Source: Chimonanthus salicifolius
Taxonomy: Eukaryota > Streptophyta > Magnoliopsida > Laurales > Calycanthaceae
Direction of reading: 5' to 3'
DNA length: 64,000 nucleotides
Assembly: GCA_013350335.1 (NCBI GenBank)
Contig: CM023536.1
Location: forward strand, 44,772,314-44,836,313
The notes below the pieces were generated by a model. It saw nothing but the letters and a program-made list of their open reading frames with translations. It made no database searches and was not told the origin of the DNA. Each line of letters starts with the position of its first letter. The stretch's first letter is position 1. Position numbers and translations under genes: made by a program. Shown piece by piece: positions 34,661 to 48,600 of the stretch.

Positions 34661-35860
34661 TGTATGCAAGACAAAAAATATAATTTCATTATGCAAATAA
34701 AGTTCAACACATAAATTACATTTAAATCAACACAAAATTTAGAATCAAATTCAAAGAAAAACCAAATAAAAGAGATTCAAAGCAAGTAATCAATGCTTTA
34801 ATTTTAATTCAATTGACTTCAACTTTGCCTTACAATGTTTGGCCTAAACTATATTTATAGGCTATAGAAAAAATTAAAAATGAAAAATTATCTACAACAC
34901 TGTAGTCGAATTCCTCTTCTTCAGCTTGGTGCAATCAGCGCCGCTCCTCTTTCTTTCCAATGTTCCTTTTTTTTTCCCTTAGGTCTCCACTTTTTTCTTT
35001 CTTCCTCTCTCTCGAACCAATCGGAACACTGGATGGGTTCGTCTCTCTCTCTTTTCCTTTCATGTCAGTTCTTGTCCAAGCTAATGTTGCAGAGTCGTTC
35101 CTGGTTTTCGTTTTGCCATTTTCTCTCACTTACCCGATTCTCATAGTTGTCTTTTGGATTGGACCCAACTCCATCTCGTTCTTCCTTTCTTTTTTGTTGG
35201 GTCTCTTCCTGCTGCAAGACTCGTCCAGAGTCGTTCTGATCTCGCCCTTTGTTCTTGATTTGATTTTCTGCCAAACAGGTCGGGGCTTGTTGTCATTTAA
35301 AACCTAGAAAAATCCTTCTATCTTGCCGCAATTCATTGATCAAACCCACTTAATCTCAACTTTCATCAACAAAGATTGTCCCTCAAATCTGCATAATGAT
35401 GTCTGGAAATTCAACCTGAAAGATCGGCTGAAACTAAACTCGTCGTCGTCCTTCCTATTTCATACTTAACTCTCGATCTTTTCCAACATGGATTTCTCAA
35501 CCATTCTTCTTTGCACAGTGACATTCTTGGTGGGTCTACATGCTAGTGACATGAAACTCGTGGTAAGTCTCTTGAGGCAGCAAATAAGTTTGATTTATTG
35601 GGCTTTCAGGCCTAAAATGCCTTCCAAATGTGTCAGGCCTAAAATTAATGCAAATGGGCTCTCATTTTGGTGTTGGCAAATTAAGTGGGTTGTGTTTGTA
35701 GCCCTTGCTTTTCTCTATCGATCCGAGCATGGATTCAAAGAGCTAATTCATCAATTTTGTCCATTTGAGACTCGATTAGATCATGGTCGAACTCATTTTG
35801 TTTGATATTCGCATCATTATTGTTACTTACGCTAGGTCAATGTCTAGAACTTAGAGAGAA
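34661..35860. other. Sequence between the inverted LTR fragments
   Basis: T- and CT-rich DNA with overlapping ORFs of 60-115 codons on both strands. Their hydrophobic, low-complexity translations come from base composition, and no domain is recognised. Confidence 0.4.
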
Positions 35861-36960
35861 ATGTGTGTGTGTGTGTGTGTGTGTTGGGGGGGGTTGGGGT
35901 TTGAATAGGACTTATGTGGAATTTTAAATTTCTTTAAGATATTGGTCAATTAATGATTGGTCTTTACAAATTAAACCAATTAATATCCAATTAGATTAGC
36001 ATACAAGTGTAATTGTCTAATAAATATAGCATGCAACAACAAGTCCACACAAACAAGATGTGCAAGAGATAGGAGATAAAACAAATGGACAACGTAAAGA
36101 GAGGAGATGGAAAATCTAACACAAAGATTTTTACGTGGTTCGACAATTTTACCTGCATCCATGCCTCAAATACACCACTTGAGGATTCCACTAACCTTCT
36201 CCTTCATGGGTGGAGAAGAAACCTATTACGACCTTTGATCTACTTCAAGGGTGTAGGTCGAACCGTTAAAACGAAACACCTTTGTTGGATTCTACTATGG
36301 CTACACCAACCTTGTACAATGATCTCAATGATTGAAAGAAGTAAGTTCGAAGTTACCAAGAACGCTCGCCGCTTGATGTTGAAGTGGCCGTGGCGCGTTC
36401 TTGAAGTTCTTCTCCTTGTTTGGCTCTTTGATGAAGTGTAGATCTTCCAATGAAGCAGAACCAAGAGTGGGAGAAGATGTTTATCGGGAAATGAAGAGTT
36501 TTTCCTATAGGTATAGGTTTACCCTAGAGAGATCTCTAATCACATTCAATGTAAGATTTAGATGATCAATTGATTTGCCTATGAAAGCTTCAAATGTGAT
36601 TTAGAGAGGGAATAAAAGAGTTATGATAATGTTACAATGACTTAGTGAAGCTCTTAGAGATGTTAGGATACTTGGTTTTTGGTATGAAAAATTTTGAGCC
36701 TTGTTTCTTAAGTTTGTCCTTCAAAAGAGTTCTCAATTTATAGAAAAAACAAGTCCCAATGACTAGTTTGATTTTTTACTTTCCCAAAGGTTATTTTGAC
36801 TTTCAAATGGCTAATTTGATTTTTTTTACTTTTCCAAAGGTTATTTTGACTTTCAAATGGTTAGTTTGACTTTTGTCTTTCCCAACGGCTAATTTGATTT
36901 TTTTGATGCAATGCCTTCCAACTTCACTGCTTCTAGTATTCTTTTGATATCACTTTGATG
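35861..36960 (-). mobile_element. Copia-like LTR fragment, inverted copy
   Basis: Begins with a (GT)n tract and a G-run (35862-35898) next to TTTGAATAGGACTT, the reverse of the flank at 34.6 kb. The stretch 36095-36290 is a clear inverted match to 34200-34400 (the ACGTGGTTCGACAATTTTAC side). The ORF at 36085-36441 is LTR sequence. The boundaries are approximate. Confidence 0.5.
36761..36905. repeat. Roughly 50-60-bp tandem repeat, three copies
   Basis: Copies of CCCAAAGGTTATTTTGACTT followed by TCAAATGGCTAATTTGA in the inverted LTR fragment. Confidence 0.65.
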
Positions 36961-37326
36961 ATCTTCCAGATGCAAGGTTTGGACATAGATAGCATACTGA
37001 CACTATACCACTAGACTTACATGTATTACATCTCAAAGAAATTAAAATGCAACTTGATTTCATATGAGAGACTCAAAAATCAAAAGTACACATGCTTGCT
37101 TGGCTCTTGTCTTCTTTGAGAATACATGGCTGCTTCATTGTGAGTATGCTCTGTAGACTTTGACTTTGGGCTTAGGAAGCATGTTTGAAATTTGTCTTAT
37201 AATTTTACTATCAATATAAACATCAGTATCGTATATCAATACTTTATTATCATCAAAATTACCTTTATACCCTTAGGATAAAAACCTTTAGGCTAACAAT
37301 TGTTAGTTAATTCACTTTCATCATGT

Positions 37327-38615
37327 CACGATCCCTAACTCAAGTTCGTGACTAAAAGTACTATCATTAACCAAAGATAAACATCCACACTCATAATTAC
37401 AAAACATAAACATTAAAGTTTCAAAATAAGACAATTTTGTTTCCCATATAAATATTACAATTATATTAAGGGACCAAAACAAAATATAAAAGTGTGTCGC
37501 CGCTTCTAGATTGACTTTTTCATTAAGAAATGGGATCCATCAGACGCCGCCTCTGGCACGATTTCATGCAACTATGAGGGTTAGTTCACATTCATCACAT
37601 CATATAATTGTGTATGATAAAAGAAGTACATTGAAAGCATAAAGAAAAAGACAATGTAAATGTAAAATGTCATCATTTTAGTACTCCAAATATCTCAAAT
37701 CCATTCTTCACATGTGGGTATCCTTCATAATTTCCACACAGAGATAACCTTACTACTCATTACCACACAGATATACCATATAAATAATAACCACAAAGAT
37801 GTACCCTCATTTTTTTTCCATACACCCACATGCTAAGATATTAATTAGTTTGGATCTCCTCTCAACTCATACCATACTTCCATCACTACATTAAGGCCGT
37901 ATGATGCCAAATACACCTTACTCATTATTGTTAAAGGAATTAAGACTACTACATCTCATTACAAACATTCAAACCAACACTATACAAGGATCTTCATATT
38001 TCAATTCATTGAAGCATTTTATCAAACACTTAGAAGACAACAAATAGGAAAAACCCTCACCTAACATTCTCGACAGTCGAAGTCTCCAAAGTTTGGAACA
38101 TTGTTTGCTTTAGTCTGTCCCAGAGCTGTTTAACATGTATAAACACTTGCATTACAACCAAATTAAACATAATTTACATAAAAATCACAAACCCCCAAAT
38201 TATTCCCTTTAAGTAGAGTCTTGACCCAAGGTTATCAAAAACTCTACTTCTACCTTTCCTCAATCCATAAATCCTCTACTTTTCCTTAAGAACACATCAA
38301 ACCCACCCCCATTTCACTTATCCTTAGCTTTCCCAAGCACTGAGAGCTTAAGAATAGAAGATTTGAGTTTCACTTACCTCCTAGAAGAGTAGAAAACGAG
38401 TATGGAGGCCTTAAGGAAAGCTCGATTTGATTCTCACACATGCATGGCGAGATCCAAGGGAAAAAAATGAGATAATGGGTTGGTTTCTAAATGGAAACAA
38501 AAGGTTTTCCACCGTTTTCTTCTTCTTCCTTTCTCTTTTTCTCTTTCCTTTTTCTTTTGGAGAAGAAGAAAGAGAAATGCCTCTTATCTAACCACTTTAT
38601 TTAGGGGTTACTGCA
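37327..38615 (-). mobile_element. Solo LTR C, 1.3 kb
   Basis: On the plus strand it runs from TGTCACGATCCCTAACTC to GGGGTTACTGCA, so the minus strand has TG...CA ends. It is flanked by a perfect 5-bp duplication CATCA (37322-37326 and 38616-38620). There is no coding sequence inside. The GTGACA ending fits a gypsy-type LTR of a different family from A and B. Confidence 0.8.
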
Positions 38616-38620
38616 CATCA

Positions 38621-39100
38621 TGTAAAATATCAAAATATATTTCTTGTTAAAAATGAGAAAAAAAAAATAAAAAATACATGCAACCACTTATAATAAAGTA
38701 TTATATGAAGAATGAGACTAAAGAAAACTTTGAGACAATAACAATAAATTTCTTTAAAAATCTCATTATTATATTTTAAAAGATAAAATTAATAACGTTA
38801 TGGAATGCCAACTTGTTAATAGACATATGAGTATTAGAATTTAGGATGAATTGAGGATGCAGAAAGAGATTTCCTAACATACAAGCATAGTTTCTAAAGA
38901 TAAAACTATTTCACTTTTTACCTTTTTAAGATTTTTTTTAATGAGTGAGAGAGAGACCATGCTAAAAGAGAGAGAGACAACTCATACCCAATTTTTAATA
39001 TTTTTACTCAAACTAATCTAAGTATCATGAAACAAAAATAGAGAAAAATGAAATTAATTGAAACAAACAATAAGTTTGTTGTGGCAACTAATTTAGAAAG
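38621..39100. other. AT-rich sequence upstream of the TWD40-2-like gene
   Basis: Low-complexity AT-rich DNA with short GA runs. No repeat boundary is seen. Confidence 0.5.
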
Positions 39101-39115
39101 TAGATTACATGGCAA

Positions 39116-39561
39116 TATATATACCTATACTACACTAGTTTTTTTGCCAATTCGGCCTAATTTTTATGCAATTTTTATTTAAATTTTTTATAACCCAACC
39201 CATAAATTTAAGAAAAAAACCGACCCAAGTTTCACCCGTAGCCGACTCCGTCGATAAAATTTTCCCCGATCCGAACACGGCCCTGCCGCTGCCTTCGTCT
39301 CTGTCGATACTCGATACTGATTACTGGCCGATCCCAAACTTTCCCAAGTTCTTCTGTTCTTTCCTGCAGATCGAGCCTCTGTGATATCCACAATTCACAC
39401 AGAGACAGAGAAAAAAGAGAGAGAGTTGCAGTGTTTGGAGCATATATACGATCTCCATTCCATTAATGGTGGATCTACATCGACCTCTTTTCGATCTCTA
39501 TTCTTTGTAGCTAGATCTTTCTTTTGTTTTAAAGAAAAGATTTTCCTAAAATAAAGAAAGA
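39116..39561 (+). promoter_or_regulatory. Likely promoter and 5' leader of the TWD40-2-like gene
   Basis: A TATATATA box lies at 39116-39123, about 440 bases before the ATG. A GA-rich leader (about 39399-39425) follows, a composition common in 5' UTRs of plant housekeeping genes. An ORF at 39166-39384 would be upstream in the leader, but nothing shows that it is translated. The transcription start is inferred, not seen. Confidence 0.45.
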
Positions 39562-39693
39562 ATGTTGCGACTGAGGGCATTTCGTCCGACGAATGACAAG
39601 ATCGTGAAGATTCAGGTCCATCCCACGCATCCTTGGCTCGTCACTGCCGACGCTTCCGACAACGTCTCCGTCTGGAATTGGGAACATCGCCAG
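39562..39693 (+). CDS. TWD40-2: TWD40-2-like exon 1
   Basis: 44 codons from the ATG, ending EHRQ before a CAG|GTTTCC donor. Intron 1 is 95 bases. Phase 0. Confidence 0.92.
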
Positions 39694-42600
39694 GTTTCCA
39701 TTTATGTTCCTTTCTTCCAATCTTCCCTTTCCCATCAATTCTACCATCTCCCTTCCCTCTCTCTCTCTGTCTAAAAATTTATTTTTAGGTAATTTATGAG
39801 CTCAAAGCCGGGGGCGTTGATGAGAGGCGGTTGGTTGGAGCGAAGCTGGAGAAGCTTGCTGAGGGTGAATCGGGTAAGTTTGATTTTTATCATTTTCTTT
39901 CTCTCTTTTTCATGAAGAAGAACTTTTCTGGTTGAGGTAGCATGCCAGTGCCATTTAAGATTGTGTTGAGCATGCAAAGAGAAGATTAGAGAGTGGGGAG
40001 GATGAGTTGGTTAAATTTAATAATGACTTAGAACAACACTATGATAAAGTTTGATTCTTGTTGCAAAAGCAGAACCTATAGAATTGATATGGATATAGCT
40101 GACAGGATGAGCAAGGGTTGGGCTAGAATGTATGAAAACTAGTAGTTTTGTACTATAGTGGTGTTAAAAGGGTAATTCTACAAGACAATTTGATCTCTAA
40201 TGCTATATGGAGTAGAATGTTGCCCGATGAAAAATGACAAGTTGATAAAGTAAAAGTAATAGAGATGCACATGCTAAAGTCAATTCTTGAAGTAACATTA
40301 AAAGATTAGAATTTAAATGACTCCTTAAAAGAACCTTCTAGGTGGCTTTGATAGATGAGAAGATGAAGGCAAGCTAAGTAAGATGGTTTGGGCATGCCTT
40401 TAGATGTCTAGAAATAGTCCCAATGTAAAAAAAAATTGAAGGGCTTTAGGTGGCAAGGACTAGGAGAAGAGTGTGGGGGGTGGGAATGCAACTTGGATGG
40501 ATGAGATAGAAGGACATCATTGTAGTGGTTAACGGTGAGCCTTAGATGCACCTAGGTTCTAGATTCATTTTGTGCCCTGCCTAGCTTTAATTTTAGTGCA
40601 CCTTAATTAAGTGTAATAATAACAATAATAGTTAATATGAGTTCTTAGCTTGTAATACTTAATTGGAAATTGTTTGTTTCAAAAAAAAAACCCTTAATTT
40701 TTGGAAACTTTGATTAGTAAATAAAATGCATATGTATCTATAGTAAATACTTGTTTGAGATGTTAGAAAGCGCAATTGCCTATTATTTTGGTGTTTTAGA
40801 TCTATAAATTTGTATCTTGTTAATATTCATGTGATAAAAATACAAATTAGTAACTATACACTAAACATTCTAAACTAAATAAATAAGTGCACCCCACAAA
40901 ACCATTCTCATGCCTAGCCATTTGTGTTGTTCCTTAGGCTTCCAAGATCCCTTCACGCCTTGACTCACCTTCATGTTAACTACTATGGACATGACAAAAT
41001 GTGGAGTGAAAGAGAATATGGTTTTTGCAACATAAATGAAAATGTAAGAACTAGAAAAGCTGACCCTAGATGGATGGGAGAATGACTAATGATGACTGAT
41101 GGTGACAAAGAAGATTAGAAAAAGGCCAAATATAAACAACTGAAGCACTATAAGTGGACGTTACTATGAGAAAGAGGAGACCTTTGATGACTTGGATTGA
41201 TGGGGGTAGATTGCATAATGAAGGAGAATATTTCTTTTGATGGGGTAGAGTGGAATGCATGACCATATAGATGGAAAAATGGTTACCAATATGAAGAATT
41301 TATAAAGAACTGAAGCACTATAAGTGGACGGTACTATGAGAAAGAGGAGGCCTTTGATGACTTGGATTGATGGGGGTAGATTGCATAGTGAAGGGGAATA
41401 TTGCTTTTGATGGGGTAGAGTGGAATGTATGACCATATAGATGAGAAAATGGTTACCAACATGAAGAATTTATCTGGTCAGTGGCTGGATATTGACTGTT
41501 TTAGTATGGTTGAAGACCAATAAACTATGCAGATTTAGGGTTTTTAGGTCTTGCCACATTCAAATTGGCGTTAATATCCATTAAAAGAGATTCTGGTTGT
41601 GTTGTATTCTTCTTTTCCCTTTGTTTGGTGGTGGAGTTGGGTTTTTTTTTTTTCCAAATTGTATGGGCCATACCTTATTTTCCACACTTTCACCATCCCA
41701 AATTGCAAGAAGTGGCAGTTCAGAAGTGGTAAATTGATCATTGAAGGGGACTCTACAAATGCGATTAAGTGGGCGATAGGGTTAAAAAGACCCCCATGGA
41801 AATTGATCACAATAGTGAGAGAAATTAGAGCGTTATGTTCAGGAAGGGAGATCTCTTTTGTGGCGGTTAGGAGATATGCAAATGGGGTCTCTTACTACTT
41901 TGCCAAGAATGGGTGGATTCCAGTACTACCTGGTGTGTTTTATCTATGAGATTTCTTAGGAGATGGAGCTTTTGATTTCTGTTGGAGGGTTTTGTTTGAA
42001 TCTTTGTATTTTGTTCTTTTCTTTCGGCTCATTTCGGGTTTATGGCTTTTAGACCCATTGTTGCCATCCTTTGTAACTTTTTACCATTTATATAATTTTC
42101 CTATTTCTTACTGCTCAAAAAAAAAAAAAAAAAAAAAACAAGACATCCTGTAGAACTGCCAGAAGTAGTAGTACTTTCACCTAGGATTTTTGAGGGTAGA
42201 TGATGCTTGGTGAATGAGGTCTTTGGGAGGCCTAAGTCAAGACCTTTCTGAAAGGTAGAAGAGAGAATCTATTACAGATAGCTAAGTTATCATCTATTAG
42301 TTGAGTGGTTTTGGGTTTGCGATATAGTAAGTGGATGGAGAGAATACTAATCTTGGAGCCCAGTAGGAGACTTATAGTGGAGAGTTGGAAACTTTCTCTA
42401 ACGGGGTGTTTGAAATTCAAAATTTATGGGTAAGGTAAGTAAACCTGGTCCAACATGTATAGGAGGGGTATTGAATGATGTTGCGGAGATGAGGACATTC
42501 TTTGCAATTCTTGTGGGAATTAGGGACTCAAATGAGGTGGAATTGTTTGGTATTAGACAAGCACTAGAAGTGTCGAAGGATGGAGGGAAAGGGAGGTTGA

Positions 42601-45600
42601 TTATAGAAGGAGATTTTGAAAATATGATTAGTGGGGGAGGGAGGTTGATTATGGTGGGAGATTTTGAAAATATGATTGCATGGACTAAGTGCAGGAAGAA
42701 ATGTCCTTGGAAGCTGATGTCTACCTATAGGAAATTCAAAGACTTCGCAAGGGGAAGGAAATTTCCTTAAAACATGTGATGTGCACGGTGAATGGAGTGG
42801 CTGATCTTTTGGCCAAAGCAGAAGTTGAGAGACAAGATTCTTTTGTCAGTTTTTCGTATCTTATTTATGCATCTTTTTTCAGTATAGCTCTCCTATATTC
42901 TTATGACATTTTTTGTGCATTTGTACTTCTTTTAATGAAATTTTGAGTTACCGTTTTAAGAAAAAGTGCATCTAGCACAACCTGTAATTTTAGATTATTT
43001 TTAATTCTGATTCTAGAGTTGAGTTTGCAATTTCACATTTTATTTTTTGGGTGGTGGTGGTTATTCTCCAAAATTTTTGAATTCCTAGAAAAATGGAGAT
43101 CTCTACTATTTAATATTTATAATTGGAATTAAGTCAATTGCATGTGACTCTTCAAAAAGCGCTTGATCATGATTAAATTTGTGAGTGTAACTGGTTATTG
43201 AGCATTTATCATAATTGAATTTTTTGCAATTGATAATTGCAACTTAATAAAATCGGTTCCACTATAGCTTTCCTTACATTGGGTGATACATGCTCAAATT
43301 TTTGTACATATCCATTTTCTTTAATGAAATTTAATTGCTTCTTCTTCTTCTTTAAAAAAAAATCCATTTTCTTCTTTTGCTTCTTGCATAAACTGGATAA
43401 TGAAAACTTATAACGTTTAGTTTCTTATGTGGATGTATCTTTAAGACTCATCATTGTCATCATCACCACCACTACTTTCCCATCAGTATGGGTTGGCAGT
43501 TTTAGTTCTCTTCCTTCTGCTTTCAGAAAACTGTGTCTTTCTTCACCCCACAATCTATCATTTCTTTTTTTATCCCTTCAATCCAACTTTTTAATGTTCT
43601 TTGTCTCCTTACTCCTTGTAGTACCTTTGAACTTTTTGTAAAAGAGGTATTTCTTTTCTCTTATATACATGCCCAAACCACCTTAAATGACTTTTGAATT
43701 TTTCTTAGAGGATTCTGTTCTCTTACATACATGCCCAAACTACCTTAAACTACTTTCCCTCGTAGAGAAGCAAAGGAGGGAAAACCATTTAAGATTTACC
43801 TGTCCTAATAAAAAAAACTTGACTTTTCAAATGTATAATTGGAATTAGCCAGTTAGTTGCAGAAAAATCATGTTAATCCAATTTAAATATGCATAGTGGT
43901 TTCACGTGAGGTTCAAAGTTATATTACTAATTTTATCCAATTCTATGTGGTTGACAGAGCCCAAAGGGAAACCCACAGAGGCAATGCGTGGAGGAAGGTA
44001 GACTCAGTCTTTTGTATAATTCTGTGCATTTTATATAATTCTGTACATTTTATTGGCTTCTTCTCCCAGACTTGCTCAACATGAACCCATTTTGTGTGGC
44101 CCATGGTTACTGAAGTGTTAAACAGGTTAACTTTTATGATGATGATGTACGGTTTTGGCAATTGTGGCGGAATCGCTCTGCAGCTGCTGAAGCTCCTACA
44201 GCTGTGAACCAACATTCTTCTGCTTTTAGTTCACCTGCACCATCCACCAGAGGAAGGCATTTTCTTGTCATTTGTTGTGAGAATAAAGCAATATTTTTAG
44301 ACTTGGTGACGATGCGTGGCCGTGATGTTCCGAAGCAAGACCTTGACAACAGATCTCTTCTCTGGCAAGTTCTTGTTTCCTGATGTACTCTTGTTGAAAA
44401 TTGGAAGTTCTTATATTCCAAACAATTGATGCAATTCTGTAACAGGATTATTGCATAACATGCTTTAGCTAGCAATATGCATTAAAAATGTCAGCAAAAA
44501 TGTTATGATGCAGTGAATAAAATAAAGTATGTGCAAGCAAGGTGTAATATACCAAGGTATTAATCAATATGTTGAGAGTCCTGATTAGTACCCTTCATGA
44601 TCCAAGAGATGCAGTGTGATTGACTTTTGCTAATTCTATCTTCGATTTTTTGGGCTTTGCAATACTTCATTTCAGTCTTTGTTTTAGGACGGCATTTGAA
44701 CTTCTTTATCTACCATATACAATGTTAGTTGTTTGAAGTGACCAACTCAGATGAGGATTGATGGGAAGTATAGATTTTTAAGTTCACAATTGTAAACCTT
44801 AGATGGGAGACCTTTCCAAAAGAACAGAAATGTTAACTTTAGCACTCGGTCTCATTGATCAGTACTGGGCCTCTAGCAACCAGTTTTGATGATGTGAATT
44901 GAACTATGTAATTTCTGTTTCCAATTTTAGGACTTGGCTTGGCCGTCTTGTAAAGATTACTGTTATTATAATTATTGTTGTTGTTGTTATCATCAAATGC
45001 CAAGAATCCCATCTATCTGAGGTTGGATTTTCAAGTTCTATTTCTCCATTTGACTTTATCGTAAATCATACTGACTGTCACCCCACTATTTATCATGTCT
45101 TTCTTTATCCCTTCTTTTCATATTTTCAGTGGTCTGCCCCTCCTCCTTGTACTTGCAACTTGTGACTTCTTAACTTTACATAATAGTGCCATTTTTGGTC
45201 TTCTACTTACATGACTAAATCACTTCAAATGAGTTTCTTCAAATTGTCATCAACTTGGGCTATTTTTTCCTAATGTAGTCATTTTCAACTCTGTTATTTG
45301 GAGTTAATCCACTCATCCAACATAGCATGTGCATCCCCGTTACCTTAACTTTGTCTATTTGTCATTTTTTCCCCATTGCCAACACTTTGCCCATAGAGTA
45401 TCGTAGGAGTGATAACTGTTTTATAAAACCGTCCCTTTAAGTGATGTAGGACTCTTTTATCACACAAAACCCCGTTAGCTCATCTACGTTTTGCTTTTCC
45501 TGCTTCCATCTTATAAGTTATATCTAAGTTAGATCCTCCAAGAGTTGTTACTATAGATCCCAAGGAGCTAAACTTATCACGATGCGATACTAAGTCGTTT

Positions 45601-48600
45601 CCAATTGTAATTAGATCATACTATCTATCTTTTGTTCCACTAAAGTTGCACTTCGTGTATTCTGCTTTACTTCTACTAATTTTTAGAACATTTGCTTCTA
45701 AAGTAGTTCTACAATATTCCAACTTAACATCCACTTGTTGTTTTGTCTCTTTAATTAATACTATATCATCTGCAAAATGCATACACCACAATTTTTTTAT
45801 CTTGTATTCTTGATGCTAAGTTGTCCATGATGAACACTAATAGATATTAACTAATGTAGATCCTTAGTGGAGTCTCACTCCAATTGGGAACTCCGCTGCC
45901 TTTTTGCAAATGGTTCTAACATTGGTTGTTGCGCCATCATATATATCCTGAATAATCTCTATCTATTCATTAGGAAAACATTTATTTGTTAAAGTTCTCC
46001 ATATTAGGTTTTCTGGAACTCTACCATAAGCCTTTTTTAGGTCAATTAAAACCATGTATAGGTTCTTCGTCTTATCCCTAAATTTTTCATGAGTTGTCTT
46101 AGTAAAAGATGGCTTCTGTTGTTGACCTACATAGCATAAACCTAAATTGATTTTTAGAGATACTAGACTCTTGTCTTAGATGAGCTTTTATCACCCTCTT
46201 CCTCTTCCAAAGTTTCATAGTCTGGCTCATGAGTTTAATCGCACAATATTTTGTGCAATTTTGAATCTCCTTTGTTTTTATAAAAGGGGTGACTGTACTT
46301 TTGCACTACTTATCATGCATTCTTTTTGATGTTAAAGTTTTGTTGAATAGTCGAGTTGACTCTCACACTCCAATTTTGCCCAGCATAGTCCAAACTTCGA
46401 AATGGTACCATTTGGTCCTAAAGCTCTATGCTTTTTCAACTTTTTCAAGGATAGGTTTACTTCCTTTTTTTTGTTTCATATTTTGTTCACTATCCCATCA
46501 TTTGCCACTCCTTCCATATTTGACTTCATGATGCAAGAGAATTTTTTTGTTTTATTTGGATTTGATGTTATTGGACTTTCATTTTATTTTTTACTTAGCC
46601 TTGTCTTTTAGTTTGTTTTCTTTTATTTGAGGGCAAACTTGTCATTATGAATTATTGTAATTTTTTTTTTTTTGGTGGGGGGGGGGGGGGGGGGAAGCAT
46701 TTATGTCATTTAACCTCATTACTTGCACTAAAGCTTTAGGAAACAACAAGGAGCCGCCGGCCCCTTGTTGTATTTTTGGTTAAAAGCTTTGTAAAAAGGA
46801 GAATATACAAGGGAATGAAATGGAAGTGAAGAAAAAAAGCTTTCAAGCCTTAGCCTATGCGGATGGTGTGATTTTCCCTTGTGGGTTTGGTGTGAAGCCA
46901 ACGGTAGCACTTCCCAATCTCCTTCCTTCTCCTCTCTATATTCTCTGGTAAATTCTTCCTTAACTCTTTCTTTTCTTTCTTTCCTTCTCTCTTTTCTTTT
47001 ATTTTCCACATCGTAACCTTCGTACAACCGTTGCTGCCACCATCCAAATTTCTTCCCAATTATAGCCACCACCATCCAAATCAGATCCATCCCTAGCTGC
47101 CACCCTCTTACGATCCATACAGCAGTTATGGATCTTTCCTACAGCCTATACATTTATATCTCATTAGCACACTCCCAAATCAACCCTTGCTGCCACCATC
47201 CAAATTTCTTCCCAATTATAGCCGTCACCATCCAAATCAGATCCAACCCTAGCTGCCACCTTCTTACGATCCAAACAGCAGTTATGGATCTTTCCTACAG
47301 CCTATACATGTATATCTCATTAGCACAGTCCCAAATCAGTCCTTTAGAAACCTAAAACTGCCACTCTATACTTGGGCCAGCGCTTTTGGATCCCAAACCA
47401 ATCCACACAGTCCTCTCTTGCCCCAAATCTACCCAAACAATCACCTAAAGTCGGGACAGCATTAAACCAGTCCTATGTTGATTCAAGAATTGTACGATGT
47501 CTTCAATATTGATTGATTGAACTATTACATATTCATTGAACTGATTAGTTTGATACTTTTAGGGCCAGAATTAGGGCTTCAAGAGTATTAATTGTGATTT
47601 GAAAATCTAATTGAATGCTTATAATGGTGAATGTGTTTATGCATGTTGAGTTATCTTTAATTGTTTATTGTGGTCTAGTCACTAATCTCAGTTTTATTGC
47701 ATGCATGTGTTCATGTCGTCATTTAGATTAGTCTAGGTCAAGTAATTGTAGAATTATATAGTTATTAATGTAGGATCCCTAGCCAACACTGCATCAAATT
47801 TGGTGGCCCATGCATCGACTTAGGTTGTCTTAAGTTGTCTATCTTGGAGTGTTTAGGATGCATGTAGGTGTAAACTGCATCCATTCATCATCGCATCCAG
47901 GAATTACATGTGCACCCATAGTGGTCAGAAATACCATCCCGACATGAGCTCCCAAATTGGACAATCCAATCCCGATACTCCTAATATGGACTTCAACACG
48001 TTAGTCCAAGTGCTTACTGATTTACGGACCTCTGTAACCCATCTTGAGCGTCAAATTGAGGAGAACAATGCCCGTGTTGGTGAGTTGGTTGTTTCTCTCA
48101 GAAATGGTACTTTTGAGGGTCGTGTGAAGGACGCTAATGACTCCACCTATACCGTCGAGGATATTCCTCAAGGTGATGACCTAGAGGGGTTCGATGATGT
48201 AGATGTGAATGGAGGTCCCCTCCCCCCCCCCCCCCCCCCCCCCCCGGGCGGGGATGAGGTGAGCGAGGAGAGTGGAGTAGAGGGAGAGGTTTTGGTCAAG
48301 GTAGAGGTCCAAATAGGCGTGTGGTCATCAGGAGTGTCTAGACCCCGATGAGCAGTTGATGAGAACTATTCGGGTCGAAGCTCCTACTTTTGACGAGAGA
48401 CCTGACCCTAAAGTCTTTCTAGACTGGATCTTTGATATGGACCAATTTTTTAAACGGCACCCCCTAACAGAGGGAAAGAAAGTCCAGTTTGCCAAGATGA
48501 AATTGATAGGGCAAGCCCGACTTTTCTGGGAAAGTGTGGAGCGAGAGAGAGAGATGGCGAGACAAGGTCCCATTACCTCTTGGGAGGTGATGAAAGACAG

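Noticed and set aside
34880..35307. Overlapping ORFs of 64-115 codons with hydrophobic translations
   Set aside because: The frames arise from CT-rich DNA on both strands. No start context, domain or splice evidence supports a gene.
39166..39384. 72-codon ORF upstream of the TWD40-2-like start
   Set aside because: It could be an upstream ORF in the leader, but its composition and lack of conservation evidence give no support for a protein.
47908..47944. Earlier ATG for the gypsy gag at 47908
   Set aside because: The ATG at 47945 begins a more gag-like sequence, and the residues between are not distinctive. The choice is uncertain and the gene is broken anyway.
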